From: CBDUWP01 sp965370955 | GTDB taxonomy: Bacteria; Planctomycetota; Phycisphaerae; Sedimentisphaerales; Anaerobacaceae | Assembly: GCA_965370955.1 (NCBI GenBank) | Contig: CBDUWP010000008.1 | Span: 1-27,184 of the forward strand | Direction: 5' to 3' | DNA length: 27,184 nt | In this document: piece by piece, positions 21,152 through 27,184 of the stretch | Position numbering within the stretch: position 1 is the stretch's first letter | Layout of the letters: each line of letters opens with the position of its first letter | Notes under the pieces: model-generated | The model's input: the letters and a program-made list of their open reading frames with translations, nothing else | Databases searched by the model: none | What the model was told of the DNA's origin: nothing | Position numbers and translations under genes: made by a program

Positions 21152-21841
21152 ATGATTCGCCAACTTATGAGATTTAGGCGAAAGCGTGTTTTGATTGACG
21201 TCAACACCCAGAAGGACATGTTTTATTCTGATGGCCATTGGTGCATCGGCAATAATCGCCGTGTATTAGCAAACATTAGGCGTGTTATGGCTTTCATTCG
21301 CCGCAAGCATATCTCTGTTATTTCGACAACATTTGTTCAGCCGGCGAGTTCGGTTGACAGCTATTGTGTTGACGGCACTGTTGGCCAGCAGAAAATAGGC
21401 TATACTCTTTTAGATAATCGCGTAGATTTCGCTGCGGACTCCAGCGGTGCATTGCCGGGCGATTTATTGCGTCATTACCAGCAAATCATACTCAACGACC
21501 GCACTATCGATCCATTTGAGGAACCTCGCATAGACCGTCTTTTGAGTGAGCTCCGTGTTGATGAGTTTATCGTCATTGGCGGATCTTGTGAAGAGAGTGT
21601 GTTAGAGATGGTGCTGGGTTTATTGCAGCGAGGCAAATCGGTGACTGTCATTTCCGATGCTGTCGGCGGCCACGATAAGGCCAAGGCCAAGATGGCAATG
21701 CGTAAGATGGCGGCTAAAGGAGCTCATATGGTTGAGACGAGAAAATTTGCCGGCAGCAGCCATTTAGCGTCATCATCATACAAATCATTAGCCGATCGAG
21801 GCGCTTTGTATGACTATATTGTTGAGGCTATGGTCCAATAA
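21152..21841 (+). CDS. Isochorismatase-fold protein with altered active site
   Basis: A 229-residue protein with the fold of cysteine hydrolases such as nicotinamidase and isochorismatase: RVLIDVNTQKDMF with Asp16, YCVDGTVGQQKI (71-82), and FIVIGGSCEESVLEMVLGLLQRG with VTVISDAVGG (139-173). Two of three catalytic residues appear lost: the Lys of the usual K-x-x-F-S-A-F strand falls at Asn115/Asp116, and the Cys of the G-x-A-T-D-x-C-V motif aligns with Ser149, with a Cys three residues earlier (Cys146). It may be a non-enzymatic relative, or use Cys146 or Ser149 differently. The start is solid: GAGGAG lies 8 bases before the ATG. The N-terminus is basic. No operon partner is present. Confidence 0.85.
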   Translation: MIRQLMRFRRKRVLIDVNTQKDMFYSDGHWCIGNNRRVLANIRRVMAFIRRKHISVISTTFVQPASSVDSYCVDGTVGQQKIGYTLLDNRVDFAADSSGALPGDLLRHYQQIILNDRTIDPFEEPRIDRLLSELRVDEFIVIGGSCEESVLEMVLGLLQRGKSVTVISDAVGGHDKAKAKMAMRKMAAKGAHMVETRKFAGSSHLASSSYKSLADRGALYDYIVEAMVQ

Positions 21842-22153
21842 TATTGCATTACTGGTTTAGCATTAAAATTTCTGCAAAAAAATCCCCCTCCAACAGGGCA
21901 GTTACTGCCTTTGATATCAATATAATTTTTCAAAGCTGAGATTTTATAGTGATATATATTTCTATAGTCGATAATTTGTTGTGGGGAGTTAGCGGGAAAG
22001 TGGATATTTCGTGTCGTCAATTAAGATTTTTGATAAAATGGCATTAGCGGCTGTTTAGTTATTGACACAACTGGTCCAAACCAATATATTCTGTTTTCTC
22101 TGAGAGTTTTATGATTATTATAATAGAAGTTAATTTTAGTTAGGAGTAATAGC
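21842..22153. other. 312-base gene-free region upstream of ppdK
   Basis: Holds a short hairpin (GGCAG at 21897-21901 with CTGCC at 21905-21909, a weak terminator for the preceding gene at best) and the ppdK promoter (22062-22090). A second TATAAT at 22119-22124 lacks a good -35 box. I see nothing else in it. Confidence 0.5.
22062..22090 (+). promoter_or_regulatory. ppdK promoter
   Basis: Perfect TTGACA (22062-22067), 17-base spacer, TATATT (22085-22090). The predicted start near 22097 leaves a leader of about 57 bases, ending in the AGGAGT ribosome site. Confidence 0.75.
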
Positions 22154-24865
22154 ATGGCTGAAAAAAGAGTGTATTTCTTTGGCAAGGGAAAAACCGAAGG
22201 AAATGCAACTATGAAGGAGCTTTTAGGCGGTAAAGGCGCAAATTTGGCAGAGATGTGCAGTCTTGGCATACCTGTTCCAGCAGGCTTTACTATCACCACT
22301 ACGGTTTGCGGCGAGTATTACAAAAACAGAAATAAAATGCCCGCAGCTCTCGCACAAGAAGTCACAAAAAATATCGCTAAGCTGGAAAAGGCGATGGGCA
22401 CCAAATTGGGCGATCCTAAAAACCCTTTGCTCATTAGCGTCAGAAGCGGCGCAGCTGTTTCGATGCCCGGCATGATGGATACAGTGCTTAACTTAGGCCT
22501 AAATGACACTGTGATTGAGGGTATCATCAAAAAGACAGGCAATCCTCGATTCGCTTACGATATTTACAGGCGATTTATCGATATGTTTGGCGATGTTGTC
22601 ATGGGTTGCAGTCATAAACATTTTGAGGCTGTTCTCGAAGCTGCTAAGAAAAAAGCTAAGGTCAAAGTCGATAGTGACTTATCTGCTGACCAGCTCAAGG
22701 CAGTTGTCGATGGTTACAAAAAGGTTTACAAAAAGCATGTTGGCAAAATGTTCCCTCAAACAGCTCGTGCCCAATTAGATCTAGCTATAGAGGCAGTCAT
22801 CGGATCGTGGATGATTAGTCGTGCTATAAAATATCGTCAATTGAACAATATCACCGGCTTACTTGGTACAGCAGTCAATGTTCAAGCTATGGTGTTCGGC
22901 AACATGGGTAACGATTGCGGCACAGGTGTTTGCTTTACCCGTAATCCAAGTAACGGTAAGAAGGAATTTTACGGTGAATTTTTAATGAATGCTCAGGGCG
23001 AAGATGTTGTCGCCGGCATTAGAACACCGTTGCCATTGAAAAAGCTCTCAAAAGTTATGCCAAAAGCTTACAAAGAATTGACTAAGCTCATGACCAAACT
23101 TGAAAAGCATTATAAAGATATGCAGGACATGGAGTTCACTATTCAGGAGAAAGTTCTATACATTCTTCAAACTCGCGGCGGCAAGCGTACAGCCGCAGCA
23201 GCAGTAAAGATTGCCTCTGACATGGTGAATGAGCGAATGATTCCGCAACGCGAAGCAGTTATGCGAGTTACTCCTGAGCAGCTTGATATGCTTTTGCATC
23301 CGGCATTTGATCCTAAGGCCAAGCGAGATGTGATTGCTAAGGGATTGCCCGCTTCGCCCGGCGCTGCAGTTGGCCAGATAGTTTTTACTGCCGACAAAGC
23401 TGAAGCTTGGAGAAAAGCTGGTAAGACTGTTATTTTGGTTCGTATCGAGACCAGCCCTGAAGATATTGGCGGTATGGATGCGGCCGAAGGCATTTTGACA
23501 GCTCGCGGCGGTATGACATCACACGCAGCGGTTGTGGCTCGCGGCATGGGCAAGTGTTGCGTTGCCGGTGTTTCAGCATTGGTCATCAATTACAAAAACA
23601 ATACCATGACTGTTGGCAAAACTGTCTATAAAGAGGGTGCTTATATCAGCCTTGACGGAACAAGCGGCGAAGTTATGACAGGTCAGCTGGCAACAGTTCC
23701 TCCGACATTCAGTGCTGATTTTGATCGGTTTTTGAAGATTTGTAATCGCGTCAAGACCATCGGCGTTAGAACAAATGCTGACACTCCCGCCGATGCCAAA
23801 CGAGCCAGAGGCTTTGGTGCAGAGGGGATAGGTTTGTGTAGAACCGAGCATATGTTCTTTGAGGGCGACAGGATTTGGCCTGTTCGTCAAATGATTTTAG
23901 CTGCAGATGATTATGCAGCGATGTTACTGGAGCTCGAGACAGCCGACAGCGCTAAGGATAAGGCTGCAATAGCTAAAAAACATTCAGCATCCAAGAAAAT
24001 GTTTGAGGGTGCTTTGAAGAAGCTTTTACCTTATCAGCGAAGTGATTTTGAGGGTATTTTCCGAGCCATGAATGGCTTGCCTGTTACTGTTAGATTGCTT
24101 GATCCTCCGCTGCACGAATTTTTGCCTCACGACAAAGCCAGTCAAGCTGAAATGGCTAAACGTTTGAAGATTACCCCAGCAGCTGTAAAGGCTAAGGTTG
24201 ATCAGCTTCACGAGTTCAATCCGATGCTTGGCCATCGCGGCTGTCGTTTGGCTGTCACCTATCCTGCGATTTACAAGATGCAGGCTAGAGCTATAATTGA
24301 GGCAGCGATAAATGTCAAGAAGCGCGGCATTAAAGTTAAGCCAGAGATCATGATACCTTTGGCTGGAGCTGCTGCGGAATTTAAGTTCGTAAAGGCAGAC
24401 GTTTTGGCAGAAGTTAAAGCTGTTCTCAAAGAGAAGAAAGCTACCATCAATTATTTAATTGGCACTATGATCGAGATTCCTCGCGCGGCGTTGACAGCTG
24501 ACGAGATTGCAGAAGATGCTCAATTCTTTAGTTTCGGCACAAATGATTTAACGCAAATGGCGATGGGTTTTAGTCGCGATGATGCTGGTAAATTCTTGGG
24601 TGAATATGTTAGGAAGGGCATTTATGCTGACGATCCGTTCCAAAAATTGGATCAAGCTGGTGTTGGCAAGTTGGTTGAGATGGGCATTAAGCTTGGCCGC
24701 AGCGTTCGCAAGCAGCTCAAAATTGGTATTTGCGGCGAGCACGGCGGCGAACCAGACAGTATCGAGTTTTGCTATAAAGCCGGCATGAATTACGTTTCAT
24801 GCTCTCCATTTAGGGTTCCGATTGCGATATTGTCATCAGCTCAAGCTGTTGTTAATAACAGTTAA
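22154..24865 (+). CDS. ppdK: Pyruvate phosphate dikinase
   Basis: Interconverts pyruvate, ATP and phosphate with PEP, AMP and PPi; in anaerobes it often runs toward pyruvate in PPi-linked glycolysis, or toward PEP for gluconeogenesis. The 903 residues match family length (870-900). The N-terminal nucleotide-binding domain has LLGGKGANLAEM (24-35) and SVRSGAAVSMPGMMDTVLNLG. The swivelling phospho-His domain has GGMTSHAAVVARGMGK with His457. The C-terminal PEP/pyruvate TIM barrel has GIGLCRTEHMFF, GTNDLTQMAMGFSRDDAG and GICGEHGG with the catalytic Cys860. The protein is unusually rich in Lys and Ala. A strong AGGAGT site and promoter upstream and a strong terminator downstream mark it as its own, probably highly expressed, transcription unit. 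Confidence 0.97.
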   Translation: MAEKRVYFFGKGKTEGNATMKELLGGKGANLAEMCSLGIPVPAGFTITTTVCGEYYKNRNKMPAALAQEVTKNIAKLEKAMGTKLGDPKNPLLISVRSGAAVSMPGMMDTVLNLGLNDTVIEGIIKKTGNPRFAYDIYRRFIDMFGDVVMGCSHKHFEAVLEAAKKKAKVKVDSDLSADQLKAVVDGYKKVYKKHVGKMFPQTARAQLDLAIEAVIGSWMISRAIKYRQLNNITGLLGTAVNVQAMVFGNMGNDCGTGVCFTRNPSNGKKEFYGEFLMNAQGEDVVAGIRTPLPLKKLSKVMPKAYKELTKLMTKLEKHYKDMQDMEFTIQEKVLYILQTRGGKRTAAAAVKIASDMVNERMIPQREAVMRVTPEQLDMLLHPAFDPKAKRDVIAKGLPASPGAAVGQIVFTADKAEAWRKAGKTVILVRIETSPEDIGGMDAAEGILTARGGMTSHAAVVARGMGKCCVAGVSALVINYKNNTMTVGKTVYKEGAYISLDGTSGEVMTGQLATVPPTFSADFDRFLKICNRVKTIGVRTNADTPADAKRARGFGAEGIGLCRTEHMFFEGDRIWPVRQMILAADDYAAMLLELETADSAKDKAAIAKKHSASKKMFEGALKKLLPYQRSDFEGIFRAMNGLPVTVRLLDPPLHEFLPHDKASQAEMAKRLKITPAAVKAKVDQLHEFNPMLGHRGCRLAVTYPAIYKMQARAIIEAAINVKKRGIKVKPEIMIPLAGAAAEFKFVKADVLAEVKAVLKEKKATINYLIGTMIEIPRAALTADEIAEDAQFFSFGTNDLTQMAMGFSRDDAGKFLGEYVRKGIYADDPFQKLDQAGVGKLVEMGIKLGRSVRKQLKIGICGEHGGEPDSIEFCYKAGMNYVSCSPFRVPIAILSSAQAVVNNS

Positions 24866-24902
24866 ACCTTGACAAATTAAGTGATAGTTTTATGATTAGC
24901 TA

Positions 24903-24941
24903 AGAGAGGCGTGTCAATAGTTGACATGCTTCTCTTTTTTT
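24903..24941 (+). terminator. ppdK terminator
   Basis: A 15-bp stem (24903-24917 with 24921-24935, two G-T pairs) with a 3-base TAG loop, then a run of seven T (24935-24941). One of the strongest terminators in the window. Confidence 0.92.
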
Positions 24942-24950
24942 AGTTATGTT
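24921..24950 (+). promoter_or_regulatory. Possible pseudopilin promoter inside the ppdK terminator
   Basis: The right arm of the terminator begins with a perfect TTGACA (24921-24926); 18 bases later lies TATGTT (24945-24950). If used, the transcript would start only a few bases before the pseudopilin ATG at 24964. Weak -10, so tentative. Confidence 0.3.
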
Positions 24951-24963
24951 ATATGTGGTGAAT

Positions 24964-25707
24964 ATGTTACGTATCAATCGGCGGACTTTAGGTTTTATTG
25001 TTTCGGGTTTTACATTGGTTGAGCTTTTGGTTGTGATTTCGATAATTGCTCTTTTGATGGGCATGTTATTGCCGACTTTTGGCATGATTAAGCGTCGCGC
25101 TTTGCGATTGAAGTGCTGCTCAAATCTCAAGCAGGTTCATTTAGCCATAAATTTATATGCTGCTTCCAACGATCATTTTTATCCAAGCCCTGACGGTCGC
25201 GATCCTGTCACAGCTTTTACCGGTAGGAAACATTGTTTATGGTCAGGTCGCGGCATGCGGGAATATTTGCGTCCTTATATTGACAATACTATTGATGCTA
25301 ATAATCCGTCGGTTTTGTTTTGTCCAGCCGACAAGCAGTCTGCCGAGAAATATGAGTCGACGAGTTATGCCTATTCGATGGCTTTTTATTATGATGTTGC
25401 CACGATCAACAAGATGAGTAAGACCTCTGACACTTGGAATTGTGCTTATAAGACAACTGGCCACAGAATGGGTTCTGCCTCATATCCTTCATCGAAGATA
25501 TTAGTTGGCGAATGGTTCAGCAATCATCACAAGGTTGATATTTCTTTGGACAATGGTTGGTGGTGGTGGGAAGGTAAGCGTAATTATTTACTTGCTGACG
25601 GCCACGTTCAGTATATTGACGCCAATGACATATTGCCTGCTCTTGACGGTTTTCCTGACGGCAATTTAACAAAAAATGGCATTAGTGGCCGCGACATTTT
25701 TCAGTAA
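24964..25707 (+). CDS. Type II secretion/pseudopilin-like protein
   Basis: A 247-residue protein with a type IV prepilin leader: basic RINRRTLG, then the cleavage site G-FTLVELLVVISIIALL (Glu at +5) and a hydrophobic helix to about residue 40. After the helix come SNLKQVHLAINLYAASNDHFYP and, near the end, NYLLADGHVQYIDAND, the ending of planctomycete prepilin-type proteins of the H-x9-DG class; here a Trp sits where the His would be. A run of four Trp precedes it. No secretion or pilus genes are nearby, so it is an orphan, which is common in these bacteria. The start is uncertain: the ATG at 24964 has only a weak GGTG upstream, and an ATG at 24946 lies in the terminator tail. Confidence 0.85.
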   Translation: MLRINRRTLGFIVSGFTLVELLVVISIIALLMGMLLPTFGMIKRRALRLKCCSNLKQVHLAINLYAASNDHFYPSPDGRDPVTAFTGRKHCLWSGRGMREYLRPYIDNTIDANNPSVLFCPADKQSAEKYESTSYAYSMAFYYDVATINKMSKTSDTWNCAYKTTGHRMGSASYPSSKILVGEWFSNHHKVDISLDNGWWWWEGKRNYLLADGHVQYIDANDILPALDGFPDGNLTKNGISGRDIFQ

Positions 25708-25729
25708 CATGTTTTGACAGTGAAATACA

Positions 25730-25758
25730 TTGCGAATCGTTGTCTGATGGCCTATAAT
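25730..25758 (+). promoter_or_regulatory. Promoter of the FkbM-like gene
   Basis: TTGCGA (25730-25735), 17-base spacer, perfect TATAAT (25753-25758). The predicted start is near 25765. Confidence 0.6.
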
Positions 25759-25823
25759 CATCGCTGTAAACTTGAATCAATTTGCAGTCATTTACATTTG
25801 CTACAACAAGAAAGATGATATTT

Positions 25824-26684
25824 ATGGTCGATAATAGATCCAACACATGGCTCAACGATTTTGCGAATAACATTACTTCTCAATATGGTGAGAACGGCAT
25901 TCTTGCTAAGGTTTTGGAGGTCATAGATGACAGTGACAAATGGTGTGTTGAGTTTGGCAGTTGGGATGGCAAAAATTGCAGTAACACTTACAATCTTGTT
26001 ACCGATAAAGATTATTCAGCCGTATTGATTGAGGGGAGTCCGAAGCGTTTCAAGGATTTGTTAAAAACATTTGAGGGGAATTCGAGGGTGATTCCTTTGA
26101 ATGATTTTGTGGGTTTTACTCCTGCCGATTCTTTGGACGTTCTTCTTAAGCCGACCTCGATACCTGTCAATTTTGACATTCTTTCGATAGACATTGACGG
26201 CAACGATTATCACACATGGGATGCTGTCAAGTTTTATAAGCCCAAGATAGTTGTGATAGAGTTCAATCCCACGATTTCTCCTGCCGTAGAATTCGTTCAA
26301 CCTGCTGATTTTCGCCTTACTCAGGGCAGCAGTTTATTATCTACTGACAAGTTGGCTCGTTCTAAGGGTTATGAATTGGTTTGCGTTACTGCGACGAATG
26401 CCATTTTCGTTGACTCCAAATATTTTGATTTGTTTGGTATTGCGAATAATTCTGTTGATGAGATGATGGTTGACCGGTCTTTCATTACTCATATATTTTG
26501 CGGTTATGACGGGACTATTTTTCTTCGCGGCAGTTGTCTTATGCCTTGGCAGTTGATTCGTTATAAGGAGTCTCGTGTTCAGCATTTGCCTAGGTGGGCT
26601 CGTAAGTTGGTAGGTGACAAGAATTTTTTGCGTCGTTCTTTGGGTCGTCGTTTTCGTCGTCTTCGTAAGCGTGGCTTATTGTAA
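25824..26684 (+). CDS. FkbM-like SAM-dependent methyltransferase
   Basis: About 286 residues. The SAM-binding region WCVEFGSWDGKNCSNTYNL (residues 40-58) and VLIEGSPKRF (67-76) are followed by DILSIDIDGNDYHTWD (118-133) and KIVVIEFNP, a pattern typical of FkbM-type methyltransferases and their relatives found among surface polysaccharide genes. The C-terminus is strikingly basic (RRSLGRRFRRLRKRGLL), which might contact membrane or nucleic acid. The start could be the ATG at 25815 or 25824; both follow a weak GAAAG. No other glycan genes are seen in the window, so the substrate cannot be inferred. Confidence 0.7.
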   Translation: MVDNRSNTWLNDFANNITSQYGENGILAKVLEVIDDSDKWCVEFGSWDGKNCSNTYNLVTDKDYSAVLIEGSPKRFKDLLKTFEGNSRVIPLNDFVGFTPADSLDVLLKPTSIPVNFDILSIDIDGNDYHTWDAVKFYKPKIVVIEFNPTISPAVEFVQPADFRLTQGSSLLSTDKLARSKGYELVCVTATNAIFVDSKYFDLFGIANNSVDEMMVDRSFITHIFCGYDGTIFLRGSCLMPWQLIRYKESRVQHLPRWARKLVGDKNFLRRSLGRRFRRLRKRGLL

Positions 26685-26717
26685 ACATATCGTTTTGTTT
26701 TCTATGAATGTCACCAT

Positions 26718-26800
26718 CTCTCTGCGTTCTCTGCGTTCTCTGTGAACTCTGTGGCTAATAGTTTTTAATATCTCCGCATTCTCTGTGCTCGGTGGCTTAT
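26718..26800. repeat. CTCTGCGTTCTCTGTG-type simple repeats
   Basis: Two related stretches (26718-26759 and 26771-26800) of the form CTCTGCGTTCTCTG...CTCTGTGGCTAAT. Sequences of this flavour recur in intergenic regions of many environmental genomes; origin unknown. Confidence 0.55.
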
Positions 26801-26811
26801 TGCTTTTGTTT

Positions 26812-26852
26812 GTCATTGCGAGGGAGGTCTGCGACCGACTGCGGCAATCTCT
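26812..26852. repeat. GTCATTGCGAG...GCAATCTC intergenic repeat element
   Basis: Starts GTCATTGCGAGGGAGG and ends GCGGCAATCTCTCG; ATTGC (26815-26819) pairs with GCAAT (26844-26848), with a GGTC/GACC mini-hairpin (26826-26836) inside. From memory, this type of short palindromic element is widespread between genes of unrelated bacteria. Confidence 0.65.
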
Positions 26853-26937
26853 CGTTAATGAACCGATCCAATTTTAAAATTGTCATTTTGAATTGCTGTT
26901 TTCGATTAACATTACTCTCAATTTTGAACCGTCGTTT

Positions 26938-26968
26938 AGCCCCGCTATCACTATGGCGGGGTTTGTTT
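26938..26968 (+). terminator. Possible terminator in the repeat tract
   Basis: CCCCGC (26940-26945) pairs with GCGGGG (26956-26961), extended by an A-T and a G-T pair, then TTTGTTT. It could end the transcript of the FkbM-like gene about 260 bases upstream. A second hairpin (ACATTGTG at 26969-26976 with CACAATGT at 26985-26992) follows at once. Confidence 0.5.
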
Positions 26969-27001
26969 ACATTGTGTTTTTGCCCACAATGTCACCATCT
27001 C

Positions 27002-27120
27002 CCACCCGCGTCGGTCATCCCACTTTTTTTTCATCCGTGCCGGTCGCCTCGCATATTTTGTTCCGCTGCCACCCGCGCTGATTGCCCCACGCTTTTTTTC
27101 ACCCGGCCCGCTCGGCTCGC
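27002..27120. repeat. Degenerate ~67-bp tandem repeat, GC-rich
   Basis: Both copies begin CCACCCGCG (27002 and 27069), followed by a CCCAC-type box, a run of T with CA, and a CCGG/CTCG-rich end. The copies are only partly alike. Confidence 0.5.
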
Positions 27121-27184
27121 CCCACCTATCCGCCCGTCACCGCGACAAAATAGGCGAAATAGCTAAGTTTTACGGCCAAAATTC

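Larger units (their letters stand above)
26685..27184. other. 500-base repeat-rich non-coding tract
   Basis: No credible gene on either strand. It contains CTCTGCGTTCTCTGTG-type repeats (26718-26800), a GTCATTGCGAG...GCGGCAATCTC element (26812-26852), two adjacent hairpins (26938-26992), a 14-base exact direct repeat AATGTCACCATCTC (26707-26720 and 26988-27001), and a degenerate ~67-base tandem repeat (27002-27120). The last ~190 bases are far more GC-rich than the rest of the window. Confidence 0.7.

Noticed and set aside
26792..27166. Plus-strand reading frame of 124 codons in the repeat tract
   Set aside because: It runs through known-type intergenic repeats, has Arg/Pro/Cys-rich random composition, no ribosome site and no family resemblance.

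Overview
The window looks like a stretch of chromosome from a fairly AT-rich bacterium. It is most likely a member of the Planctomycetota, probably class Phycisphaerae. The clues are a secreted P-domain protein with a PEP-CTERM tail, an orphan pseudopilin with the planctomycete-type ADGHVQ ending, a response regulator with its helix-turn-helix at the N-terminus, and an HDOD-domain histidine kinase. This lineage call is inference; no rRNA or tRNA gene is visible. There are no insertion sequences, phage genes, CRISPR arrays or integrases, so this is mainly housekeeping DNA with a few odd genes between.

Layout. 1-1500: guaB (IMP dehydrogenase), minus strand. 1500-2070: a long gene-free region with a likely small RNA on the minus strand and a three-way-junction-like fold upstream of a ParA-type ATPase fused to a glycogen-binding (CBM48/AMPK-beta) domain (2072-3370). 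3.5-4.7 kb: a secreted P-domain/PEP-CTERM protein converging on purE. 4.8-5.7 kb: a MEMO1-family protein. 5.75-9.5 kb: a two-gene minus-strand operon for electron transfer flavoprotein, with EtfB and EtfA fused in one chain followed by an overlapping ETF-quinone oxidoreductase. 9.8-13.5 kb: a signalling cluster of HTH-receiver regulator, HDOD histidine kinase and a possible GAF-like protein. 13.5-16.6 kb (minus): ffh, an unknown 90-residue protein, rpsP with a long repetitive tail, and trmD; rimM and rplS are missing from the cluster. 16.9-20.3 kb: ROK sugar kinase, flavin reductase-like protein, proC, and a CE7 acetyl esterase. 20.3-21.8 kb: trmB and a divergently transcribed isochorismatase-fold protein that lacks the usual catalytic Lys and Cys. 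22.1-24.9 kb: pyruvate phosphate dikinase with a strong terminator. 25-26.7 kb: a pseudopilin and an FkbM-like methyltransferase. 26.7-27.2 kb: a gene-free tract packed with short repeats and hairpins, much more GC-rich toward its end.

How the parts fit. Purine synthesis is represented twice (purE, guaB), translation and membrane targeting by ffh/rpsP/trmD/trmB, and central metabolism by PPDK, a ROK kinase and the ETF/ETF-QO pair, which would feed electrons from flavin dehydrogenases into the quinone pool. Good sigma70-like promoters (16-17 base spacers) can be read in front of most transcription units. The least explained items are the ParA-CBM48 fusion and its structured leader, the candidate small RNA, the fused ETF, the alanine/glutamate/lysine repeat tail on ribosomal protein S16, and a family of palindromic intergenic repeats near guaB and ffh.
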